Source: Opitutus sp. ER46 (GTDB taxonomy: Bacteria; Verrucomicrobiota; Verrucomicrobiia; Opitutales; Opitutaceae). From it: a stretch of DNA of 64,000 nt. Position 1 is the stretch's first letter; each line of letters begins with the position of its first letter. Under the pieces are notes generated by a model. It ran no database searches, was not told the DNA's origin, and saw nothing but the letters and a program-made list of their open reading frames with translations. This document shows, one piece after another, positions 16,819-26,140 of this stretch. The stretch is from NCBI RefSeq assembly GCF_003054705.1, contig NZ_QAYX01000024.1:248001-312000 (forward strand). Direction: 5' to 3'. The translations under genes were made by a program, and so were the position numbers.

Positions 16819-17766
16819 ATGACTGATTCGGAGACTTTTGCCCCTCGGCAGGACCCGTACACCGCCACGCAACGGCGGGCGGAGGCGAGCGCGCGGCTGG
16901 TGCTGCGCGGCATTATGCTGAACGTGGTGCTGGCGGGCGTGAAGATCGCGGGGGGCATTTTCGGGCACACGTATGCGCTGATTGCGGACGGGGCGGAGTC
17001 GACGATCGATGTGTTCTCGTCGTCGCTCGTCTGGGCGGGCTTCCGGGTGGCCGGGCGCCCACCGGATGCGAATCATCCCTACGGTCACGGCAAGGCGGAG
17101 CCCCTGGCGGCGCTGGCGGTGGCGGTGTTCATCTTTGCGGTGGCGGTGTGGGTGGCGGTCGAATCGGTGCATGAGATCCTGACGCCGCACGTGGCGCCGC
17201 GCTGGTGGACGTTGCTGGTGCTGGCGCTGGTGGTGGTGACGAAGTTCTGGGCCTCGCGGCGGATGCGCGTGGCGGGGCAGCGCGAGGACAGCACGGCGCT
17301 GGGCGTCGAGGCGCAGCATCACACGTCCGATGCGCTGACCTCGTGTGCGGCCTTTGTGGGCATCACGGTGGCGCTGATCGGCGGACCGGGGTGGGAGAAC
17401 GCCGACGACTGGGCCGCGCTCCTCGCGTGCGGTGTCATCGCTTACAACGGCGTGGCGATGATGCGGAAGGCGCTCTTCGAGGTCATGGACGAGGCGGTGC
17501 CGCAGCGTTTCGAGGAGGAGGTGCGGGCACTGGCGCTCAACGTGCCGGGCGTGGGAGCGCTGCACCGGGTGCGGGTGCGCAAGAGCGGCCTGAGTTACCT
17601 GGTCGACATCCAGATCCGGGTGGATGGCCAACTCACGGTGCGGGCCGGGCACGACATCGCGCACGCCGTGAAGGATGCGCTGCTGGGCTCCGCGCCGCAC
17701 CGGATCACCGATGTCACCGTGCACGTGGAACCCCTGCCGGAGGGGCCGGTGGCGCCCGCTCATTAG
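16819..17766 (+). CDS. Cation diffusion facilitator (CDF) family metal exporter
   Basis: A protein of 315 aa with about five to six membrane helices and a cytoplasmic C-terminal domain (about 215-305). The two metal-site elements are DGAESTID (57-64) in helix 2 and HHTSDALTS in helix 5, with HPYGHGKAEP in the loop after helix 2. Usual members have a histidine in the first element (DxxHSxxD); here a glutamate takes that place, which may shift specificity toward iron or manganese. The family exports divalent cations in exchange for protons. The ATG at 16819 is taken; a TTG at 16744 would add 25 unconserved residues. The C-terminal part has the ferredoxin-like dimer fold. Confidence 0.88.
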   Translation: MTDSETFAPRQDPYTATQRRAEASARLVLRGIMLNVVLAGVKIAGGIFGHTYALIADGAESTIDVFSSSLVWAGFRVAGRPPDANHPYGHGKAEPLAALAVAVFIFAVAVWVAVESVHEILTPHVAPRWWTLLVLALVVVTKFWASRRMRVAGQREDSTALGVEAQHHTSDALTSCAAFVGITVALIGGPGWENADDWAALLACGVIAYNGVAMMRKALFEVMDEAVPQRFEEEVRALALNVPGVGALHRVRVRKSGLSYLVDIQIRVDGQLTVRAGHDIAHAVKDALLGSAPHRITDVTVHVEPLPEGPVAPAH

Positions 17767-18165
17767 GCCGCCGAATCCTGTGCCTTGTGCGCATAAAGAT
17801 GCGCGCAAATATTTGGGACAAAACGGGGCGAGCACGCGCGAGTTTTCCCCGCTGGCCAACGAGACCGATTTTCGCTTGCGCCCCGGCGGCCTCATGACGT
17901 CGGGACGAGTCGATCGAGGAAAACGATGGCACAAAAGTTTCCTTAATGGGTGATCGTGAACGTCCGGATACAAACTTCGAAAAATCAGAAGTTTGGGCGG
18001 CATTTACGCCGACCTGAAAGTGGCTTTCGGGTCCCGTCATAAACCCGAGCTACTACTGAGTTTCGCCTGAACCTAATCCCTCGTGCGACGCGGGCTTCTT
18101 CCATTTGGCGCCGCGGCTTTCCCGTTTACTCGGGGACTCCGCACCCTAGGTTGCGCGCCGCTTAC
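17767..18165. other. Intergenic region of 399 bp upstream of pckG, with an AT-rich inverted repeat
   Basis: This stretch contains no plausible gene. It is distinctly richer in A and T than its surroundings around 17800-18000, as expected of a promoter region. A perfect 8-bp inverted repeat, CAAACTTC (17971-17978) and GAAGTTTG (17988-17995), lies 170 nt before the pckG start, with a 9-nt spacer, and is a candidate operator. No riboswitch-like fold was recognised. Confidence 0.5.
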
Positions 18166-19989
<1,824 letters not shown>

Positions 19990-20011
19990 GCACGGCAGAT
20001 TCGTTTGCCCT

Positions 20012-20070
20012 GGCTCCCGGCAAGGGAGCCCGCCGCCCGTCCCGGTCTCCGGGGCGGGCGGTTGCTTTTT
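20012..20070 (+). terminator. Intrinsic terminator of pckG (two stacked hairpins)
   Basis: GGCTCCC (20012-20018) pairs with GGGAGCC (20024-20030). Directly after it CCGCCCG (20033-20039) pairs with CGGGCGG (20055-20061), with CCC/GGG pairing inside, followed by TTGCTTTTT. The T-rich tail makes the second hairpin a convincing Rho-independent terminator. Confidence 0.85.
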
Positions 20071-20100
20071 GGGGCCCTTTACATCGCGGGGTTTCTGGCG

Positions 20101-20982
20101 ATGCTCGCCGCGATGTCCGTCGATCTCGCGCTGACTCGCGACCACATCCTGGATCACGCCCACTCGCTGCCTGCCGCCCCGCGGGTGATGGCGTCGCTTT
20201 GCGACCTGCTGCAGGACATCAACACCGACCTCGATCAGATCGCCTACGTTATCCGGGCCGATCCGGCGCTGGGCGCGCGGGTGATCCGCATCAGCAACAG
20301 CGTGGTGTACGGCGGCGACTGGCAGGTGGCCTCGATCGACGAGGCGGTGAACCGCGTGGGCTTCGAGGAGGTGCTGCGACTCGTCGGCACCGCGAGCGTC
20401 GCCGGCTTTGTCGACCGCTCGCTGATGACGTACCACCTCGAGGCCGAGCACGTCCGGGCCTCGCTGCTCCTGCACGCGCTGGCGAGCGAGTCGCTGGCCC
20501 GCCGGGCCGGCATCGACCCGCGGACGGCGTACACCGCAGGCCTGCTGCGCGCGCTCGGCATGATGGTGATCGACCGCGCGGCGCGCGGCCGACTCGCGCC
20601 GGCGCGGACGTATGACAATCGTGAACACGCCACCTACCTCGACTGGGAGGTGGCCCGCTTCGGCGTGGGCGCGCCGGACGTGACCCGCATGATCCTCGAC
20701 GAATGGCGCTTCCCGGACCCGATCGTGAACGCGATTGCGCTGCACCTGCTCCACGACGAGACGGCGGAGGCGGATCCCTTTGCCGCCCTGCTCAATGTCG
20801 CCGGCGCGATCGTGAATGCCGCGAGTCTCGCGCTGCCCGGCGAGACCCGGCATTGGGAGCTGACGCCGCGAAAGCTGCAGGCCGCGCGGCTCACGGAGTC
20901 GCAGTGGCGCGCCGCTTTGGATGAGGCGCTGACGCGTTTCGGCCGGCAGCGCGCGGGGCTGGTGCTCAGCCTGCCGCGCTGA
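20101..20982 (+). CDS. HDOD-domain protein 1
   Basis: A protein of 293 aa, soluble, consisting almost entirely of one HDOD domain: PAAPRVM near the start, then SNSVVYGG, DEAVNRVGFEEVLRLVG, AYTAGLLRALGMMVIDRAA. HDOD domains are degenerate relatives of HD phosphohydrolases and act in signalling, usually with no catalytic activity; metal-binding HD residues are not evident here. Starts at 20101 (MLAAMSV) or 20113 (MSVDLALT) are both plausible, and no strong ribosome-binding site separates them. The more upstream frame to 20005 crosses the pckG terminator and is rejected. Two further HDOD genes follow within 6 kb, so this is a small family cluster. Confidence 0.85.
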   Translation: MLAAMSVDLALTRDHILDHAHSLPAAPRVMASLCDLLQDINTDLDQIAYVIRADPALGARVIRISNSVVYGGDWQVASIDEAVNRVGFEEVLRLVGTASVAGFVDRSLMTYHLEAEHVRASLLLHALASESLARRAGIDPRTAYTAGLLRALGMMVIDRAARGRLAPARTYDNREHATYLDWEVARFGVGAPDVTRMILDEWRFPDPIVNAIALHLLHDETAEADPFAALLNVAGAIVNAASLALPGETRHWELTPRKLQAARLTESQWRAALDEALTRFGRQRAGLVLSLPR

Positions 20983-21126
20983 TGCAAGCCGGCGGCGACG
21001 GTGCGCATCGTGGCGGCGGGCAGGTTGCGCGCGGTTGCACCGTGTCTTCAGGCGTCAACGTTCTTGCCCTCCGGCTGGTTGCCGATGCCTGCTGAACCCG
21101 CATCCGCTCCTGCTGTCTTTCGCGCC

Positions 21127-21879
21127 ATGCTCCGATGGTTCCTCTGCTCGCTGGGTCTGCTGACGACGCTCGTGGCCGCAAAGGCGGCGGGCGGGCCGCC
21201 GGAGGCCGCGCTGTTGCAGGAGGCGGTGGAGAGGTGGCTGGGCGAGCGGGATCAGTGGGCGTTCACGCAACGGGCGGTCGAGTACGATCCGCAGGGCCGC
21301 TACGAACGGCTCGAGCGGTTCGATCCTTCGCGGCGCGGCCAGGAGCGCTGGCAACTGCTGGCGGTGAACGGGCGCGAGCCGACTCCGGCCCAGTGGCGCG
21401 AGTGGGCGGACCGCAAGTTCCGCCGGCCGCCGCGGCGCATCGACACCGCGCTGAGCGAGTACTTCGACTTCTCGGCCGCGACGGTGGTGGCGCAGACGCC
21501 GCAGCGCGTGCGCTTCAACGTGCCGCTACGGCGCGACAAGAACTGGATCTTCCCCGTCGACAAGGTGGGGGTCAGAGTGACGGTGAACCGGGACACGCGG
21601 GCGCTGGAGCAACTCAGCGCGCACGTGCGCGAGCCGTTTCGCATCCTGCTGGGGGTCGCGCGCATCACCGACGGCGAACTCAACCTCGATTTCACGCTGC
21701 CGGGCGCCGCGGGGACCGAGGCGCCCGGCCGGCCCAGCGGCGAGGTGCGGGTCAGCGCATTCCGGCTCGGCGAGCGGGTGGACTACACCTGGACCGAGTT
21801 TGAGCGGGTGACGCCTTTCCGCGAGCCTCGACCGGGCCGGCGGCGGGCGGCGATGCAGGAAGCGGACGGCGAGCCCTAG
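21127..21879 (+). CDS. Secreted protein of unknown function between two HDOD genes
   Basis: A protein of 250 aa from the ATG at 21127, opening with MLRWFLCSLGLLTTLVAAKAAGG, a signal peptide. The mature part is rich in arginine and aromatic residues, with DPQGRYERLERFDPSRRGQERWQLLAVNG and, later, TVNRDTRALEQLSAHVREPFRILLGVARI. Such alternating stretches suggest beta structure, and the layout is reminiscent of LolA-like or other periplasmic beta-sheet proteins, but I do not recognise a family. The more upstream start at 21001 would put about 40 poorly conserved residues before the signal peptide. It shares strand with the flanking HDOD genes, with gaps of 144 and 88 nt, so an operon is uncertain. 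Confidence 0.65.
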   Translation: MLRWFLCSLGLLTTLVAAKAAGGPPEAALLQEAVERWLGERDQWAFTQRAVEYDPQGRYERLERFDPSRRGQERWQLLAVNGREPTPAQWREWADRKFRRPPRRIDTALSEYFDFSAATVVAQTPQRVRFNVPLRRDKNWIFPVDKVGVRVTVNRDTRALEQLSAHVREPFRILLGVARITDGELNLDFTLPGAAGTEAPGRPSGEVRVSAFRLGERVDYTWTEFERVTPFREPRPGRRRAAMQEADGEP

Positions 21880-21967
21880 AACACTGCGGCAGGGCGGGCG
21901 CCGGCTTGGTGTTTTTTTTACCTTAGGGCGGACTACGGGGTGACGAAGGAAGGCTTTACTTCTTCGT

Positions 21968-22798
21968 ATGCCGATGACCCGCGAACAGTACCTCGCCTTG
22001 GGCAATAAACTTGCACCGGCGGCGGCTACCTTGGCGCGACTCAGAAACCTGCTGCTTGATCCGGACACGGCGATGGACGAGATCCTGCGGCTGGTCCGGC
22101 TCGATCCGGCGCTGACGTACCACGTGGTGCGCATGAGCAACAGCGTGCTGTTTGGCCTGCGCGAGCGCACCGACTCCCTCGACATCGCGGTCGCGCGCGT
22201 CGGGTTGAGTGAGGTCTTCCGGTTGGTCGGCTTGGCGGCGGTGCAACAGGTCTGCCAAAACGACCTGTTGCGGTATCGACTGAAGGCGGTGCGCATCTGG
22301 GAGAACGCCGTGGCGACAGCGGCAGCGGCGGAAGTTCTGGCCGGCCGGGCCGGGCGTGATCCCGGGCTGGCGTACACCGCGGGCCTGATGCGTACGATCG
22401 GCCGCGTGGTGTTGGACGCCGTGCCGGTCGAGGAAACCTATCCTGGCGAGGCGGAGTGGCCGTCCGTGGCGGACTGGGAAATAAAGGTCTTTGGCACCAC
22501 CGCGACGGAGGTGACCACGCAGTTGCTGGAGTACTGGCGGTTCCCGGGCGACGTGATCGAGTCGATCGACGCGCACTTCGATCCGCTGGCGAGTTCGAGT
22601 TCGAACGTCGGGGCGTGCGTGCTGAACCTGGCGTGCGGCGTGTCGGCCCGCTTCGGGCTGGATCTGCCGGGCGAGAGTGGAAACTGGATTTGCACGCCGG
22701 CGAAGCTGACGCTGGCCGGCGTGAGCGAAGCGGATCTCGAGGACTGTGCGACCCGCGCGCGCGCGCACTACGTGCTATTGTGCGCGAGCGTGGTGTGA
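21968..22798 (+). CDS. HDOD-domain protein 2
   Basis: A protein of 276 aa with a single HDOD domain. The core motifs are LDPALTYHVVRMSNSVLFG, AVARVGLSEVFRLVGLAAVQ and AYTAGLMRTIGRVVLDAV, aligned with those of the other two HDOD proteins in the window. The sequence ends with the helix LEDCATRARAHYVLLCASVV, matching the end of HDOD protein 1, so the domain fills the entire protein. The role is expected to be in signal transduction, with no output domain visible. It precedes the convergent putA gene by 21 nt. A T-rich run and a GAAGGAAG stretch lie just upstream of the ATG. Confidence 0.86.
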   Translation: MPMTREQYLALGNKLAPAAATLARLRNLLLDPDTAMDEILRLVRLDPALTYHVVRMSNSVLFGLRERTDSLDIAVARVGLSEVFRLVGLAAVQQVCQNDLLRYRLKAVRIWENAVATAAAAEVLAGRAGRDPGLAYTAGLMRTIGRVVLDAVPVEETYPGEAEWPSVADWEIKVFGTTATEVTTQLLEYWRFPGDVIESIDAHFDPLASSSSNVGACVLNLACGVSARFGLDLPGESGNWICTPAKLTLAGVSEADLEDCATRARAHYVLLCASVV

Positions 22799-22819
22799 GC
22801 CGCGCGACCACGCGGGCCG

Positions 22820-25800
22820 CTATTCGCCGGCCTCGGGCGGCGTGAAGCCGCGGCGCATGACATTCTCGGCGATGACACGCGGAAACAGGAAGTTCTCCAG
22901 GTAACCGCGGCCGCCGGCCTTGGTGCCGCCGCCGCTGAGCTTGAAGCCGCCAAACGGATGCCGCGCCACGATCGCGCCCGTGATGCCGCGGTTGAGGTAC
23001 ACGTTGCCCACGAGCAGCTCCTGGCGGGCGCGTTCGAGGGCCCGCGGACTCCGGGAGAACAGGCCGCCGGTCAGCGCGTAATCGCCGGCGTTGGCGAGCG
23101 CGAACGCGGCGTCGAGGTCGCGGGCGCGCAGGATCGCCACCACCGGACCGAAGATCTCCTCGCGCGCGATGAAGGCCTCAGGCGCGACGTCGATGAATAC
23201 GGTGGGCGGCACGTAATAGCCGCCGCTTGCGGTGAGCGCGGGCGGAAGCTTGGCCTGGAACGCGAGCCGCGCCTCCTTCGTGCCCTGCGCAATGGCGCCG
23301 AGAATCTTGTCCCGCGCCTCGGCGTCGATGACGGGGCCGACGACCGTGCCGGGGGCCGACGGATCGCCGACCGGCACGCTGCCGCACGCGGCGACGAAGC
23401 GTTCGACGAACGCGGGATAGACTTCGTCGAGCACGATCAGCCGCGAGAGGGCGGAGCACTTCTGCCCGCTGAAGCCGAAGGCGCTGTAGAGCGCGGCGGG
23501 AATCGCCTCATCGAGGTCGGCATCGTTGTCGATGATGAGCGCGTTCTTGCCGCCCATCTCGCAGACGACCTTCTTGAGGTTTGCCTGCCCCGGCGGCGTG
23601 CGCCCGGCTGTCTCCCAGATGCGACTGCCTACCGCCCGTGAGCCGGTAAACGCGATGAAGTCCACCTGGGGGTGCGCCACGAGGTGCGCGCCGACGTCCT
23701 CGCCATAGCCGGGGAGGAAGTTGACGGCGCCCGCCGGGATGCCGGCCTCGAGCAGAAGGTCCGTGAGCGCCGCCGCGATGAGCGACGTCTGCTCCGCGGG
23801 CTTGAGAATGACGGTGTTGCCGGCCACCAGCGGTGCGACGGCCAGGCCGGTGAGGATGGCGAGGGGGAAGTTCCACGGGGCAATCACGACGCCCACGCCG
23901 CGCGGCGTGTAAACCTGCACGTTGTGTTCGCCGGGCACGCGCTGGGTGATGTGTGGCGCATCGAGCCGGCGCATCTCGGCGGCGTAGAAGCGGCAGAAGT
24001 CGATGGCCTCGCTGATGTCGGCGTCGGCCTCGATCCAGGGCTTCCCGGCTTCAAGCACCTCGAGCGCGTTGAACTCGAAGCGACGGGTGGACATGAGATC
24101 GGCGACGCGCTCGAGGCGCTCGGCGCGGGCGGCGACACCGAGGGCGCGCCAGGCGGGGAACGCGGCGCGGGCGGCGGTGACGGCGGCGTCGGCATCGGCC
24201 GGCGTGGCGCGCGCCCAGTATCCGACAATCTGCGCCGGGCGCGCCGGGTTGACGGAGGGAATCCATTCGCGGTCGCTGACGCGGCGCGAGCCGATGACCA
24301 GCGGGCAGCGGCGGCCGAGGTGGGCGGAGAGTGCGGCGAGCGCAGCCCGCTGCTGTTCGCGGTTCGGGGCGAGACCAAAGTCGCGGTTGGGCTCGTTGGC
24401 AAACGACGCCGCGGGGGCGGCTGCGGCCGAGGACGACGGGCGGGCGGGGACGCTCGCGACGAGGTCGGCGGGGTTGGCGAGGAGCTGCTCGCGCGAGGCT
24501 TCGCCGAGATTCTTCAGGCGGAGGAAGCCCTCGTTGCTGGTGTTCTCGAGCAGGCGGCGAACGAGGTAGGCCATGCCGGGCAGGAGTTCGCCGATGGCGC
24601 AGTACTCGCGCACGCGGTGGCCGGTTTCGATCCAGGCCCGCTTGAGTTCGTCGGCCATGCCGAAGAGCGCCTGGAACTCGTACGCGCGCGGGTCGATGCC
24701 GCGGCGCTCGGCCTGGGCGATGGCGTGGGCGGAGGAACGGACGTTGTGCGTGGCGAATGCCGGAGAGATGAGACCGATGTGATCGAGGAGGACGTTCGTC
24801 AGCTTCTCGTAGTTCGCGTCGGACTCGGCCTTGCGCGACCACACGGGGACGGGCCAGCCGCGCTGTTGGGCGAGGACGGTCTCGTAATCCCAGTATGCGC
24901 CCTTCACGAGCCGGACGCCGATGGGGTGCTGGTGGCGCCGAGCCCAGGCGATGAGTTCGTGCAGGTCGCGTTCGCAGTCGCGCAGGTAGGCCTGCAGGGC
25001 GATGCCGACCTGGGCGGTGGAACCGGTCGGGGTGAATTCCGGCTCTTCGAGAATGGATCGAAACAGGGCGAGCGTGAGGTCCTTCAGCTTGTAGCTCTCC
25101 ATGTCGAAGTTCACGAACGCGCCGACCTCGCGGGCGCGCCGCAGGATGGGTCGGAGCCGCTGCTTCAGCGCGGCGAGGGAGGATTCCGGGTCGGCCGGGT
25201 GCACGTCGGGCGTGAGCGCGGAGATTTTGACGGAGAGGTTGAGCCGCGGGAGCGGGCCCGCGGGGCCGAGATCGCTGAAACCGGGCTGTGGCTCGCGCGC
25301 GAGGGCGGCGGCGACCGTGTTGAGGACGTCGAGATTGCGCGCGAGGAAGACGTCGGCTTCGGCCTCGCTCACGACGGTTTCGCCGAGGAGATCGATGGTG
25401 GTGGCGATGCCCTGCCGGGTGTTGGCGCGCAGACGGGCAACGAGTTCCTCGGGCGTGGCGCCGGCGACGAACTGGGCCGCCATCGCACCGACGTTGGCCT
25501 TCACCGGGCCCGCGACGAGGGCGGGGGCGAAGGAGGAGACCGCGAGCCCGGCCTTCATGGCGGGGTTCAGCTCCACGGCTTTGTCGCCGAGGTACTCCTG
25601 CAGGTGGCGGACAATTTCGGCGCTGGATTTGAGCGCGGGCAGCACGTCGACGAAGCGGAAGAGCTGGGCCTTGAAGGCGGGGTCCTTCATCGACCAGTCC
25701 ATCACGCGGGCGTACGCGCCCTTTTTGGAAAAGATGCCGGGGGACGGAAACGCGTCCATCGCGGTGAACAGCTGCAGGCCGATCTCGCGCACGCGGTCTT

Positions 25801-25834
25801 CAACCGTCGCCTGGACGGTGGGGGAAGAAGCCAT
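22820..25834 (-). CDS. putA: Bifunctional proline dehydrogenase / glutamate-semialdehyde dehydrogenase PutA
   Basis: A protein of 1004 aa that oxidises proline to glutamate in two steps. The N-terminal half is the FAD-dependent proline dehydrogenase (RLVKGAYWDYE near residues 310-320, EFQALFGMADELK near 390). The C-terminal half is the NAD-dependent aldehyde dehydrogenase, with WNFPLAI, FTGSRAVG, the CEMGGKNA glutamate and the catalytic cysteine in SGQKCSALSR. The protein is shorter than the E. coli enzyme: it lacks the N-terminal ribbon-helix-helix DNA-binding domain and so should not repress its own gene. A glycine- and lysine-rich stretch near the end (KLSGGGTKAGGRGYL) matches the usual dehydrogenase tail. 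It stands alone on this strand. Confidence 0.94.
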   Translation of the reverse strand: MASSPTVQATVEDRVREIGLQLFTAMDAFPSPGIFSKKGAYARVMDWSMKDPAFKAQLFRFVDVLPALKSSAEIVRHLQEYLGDKAVELNPAMKAGLAVSSFAPALVAGPVKANVGAMAAQFVAGATPEELVARLRANTRQGIATTIDLLGETVVSEAEADVFLARNLDVLNTVAAALAREPQPGFSDLGPAGPLPRLNLSVKISALTPDVHPADPESSLAALKQRLRPILRRAREVGAFVNFDMESYKLKDLTLALFRSILEEPEFTPTGSTAQVGIALQAYLRDCERDLHELIAWARRHQHPIGVRLVKGAYWDYETVLAQQRGWPVPVWSRKAESDANYEKLTNVLLDHIGLISPAFATHNVRSSAHAIAQAERRGIDPRAYEFQALFGMADELKRAWIETGHRVREYCAIGELLPGMAYLVRRLLENTSNEGFLRLKNLGEASREQLLANPADLVASVPARPSSSAAAAPAASFANEPNRDFGLAPNREQQRAALAALSAHLGRRCPLVIGSRRVSDREWIPSVNPARPAQIVGYWARATPADADAAVTAARAAFPAWRALGVAARAERLERVADLMSTRRFEFNALEVLEAGKPWIEADADISEAIDFCRFYAAEMRRLDAPHITQRVPGEHNVQVYTPRGVGVVIAPWNFPLAILTGLAVAPLVAGNTVILKPAEQTSLIAAALTDLLLEAGIPAGAVNFLPGYGEDVGAHLVAHPQVDFIAFTGSRAVGSRIWETAGRTPPGQANLKKVVCEMGGKNALIIDNDADLDEAIPAALYSAFGFSGQKCSALSRLIVLDEVYPAFVERFVAACGSVPVGDPSAPGTVVGPVIDAEARDKILGAIAQGTKEARLAFQAKLPPALTASGGYYVPPTVFIDVAPEAFIAREEIFGPVVAILRARDLDAAFALANAGDYALTGGLFSRSPRALERARQELLVGNVYLNRGITGAIVARHPFGGFKLSGGGTKAGGRGYLENFLFPRVIAENVMRRGFTPPEAGE

Positions 25835-26140
25835 GGTGTGGGTGGGTTGGGCGGGACTCTCGCCGCCGGGGGCTGAAGTCGCAAGGGTGCGGCATTAGGC
25901 CGTTCGGGTGAAATCCAAGGCTGAAGAAACGAACGCTGAAAGCTGAAGGGGCCCGGCCGATCGACGGAATCGGCCGGCCGGGCGGCGGACGGCGCGAGGG
26001 TCGCGGTTTGGCGCTGCGGGGCGCACGGAGACTGCAGGCCACCCTGGCTGGACGGTGCAAACGTATGCGCGCCACGCATAAGCCTGGGGCCGGGCGGAGG
26101 TTGGCGGTGTCGCCGGCCTTGCGTTCGCCGCGGGGTCGAC
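25835..26140. other. Divergent intergenic region with a short-word array and a perfect hairpin (putA / HDOD-ECF gene)
   Basis: The region of 306 bp holds no gene. Units GAAGAAAC, GAACGCT, GAAAGCT, GAAGGGG occupy 25922-25950. Directly behind them CCGGCCGAT (25953-25961) pairs perfectly with ATCGGCCGG (25969-25977). The array-plus-hairpin pattern matches those next to cydB and the ABC-F gene, although here it lies between divergent genes rather than behind a stop codon. Promoters for both genes should be in the remaining sequence; none was recognisable. Confidence 0.65.

Noticed and set aside
23672-25876. Open frame of 734 codons opposite putA
   Set aside because: Antisense shadow of a full-length PutA with all catalytic motifs.
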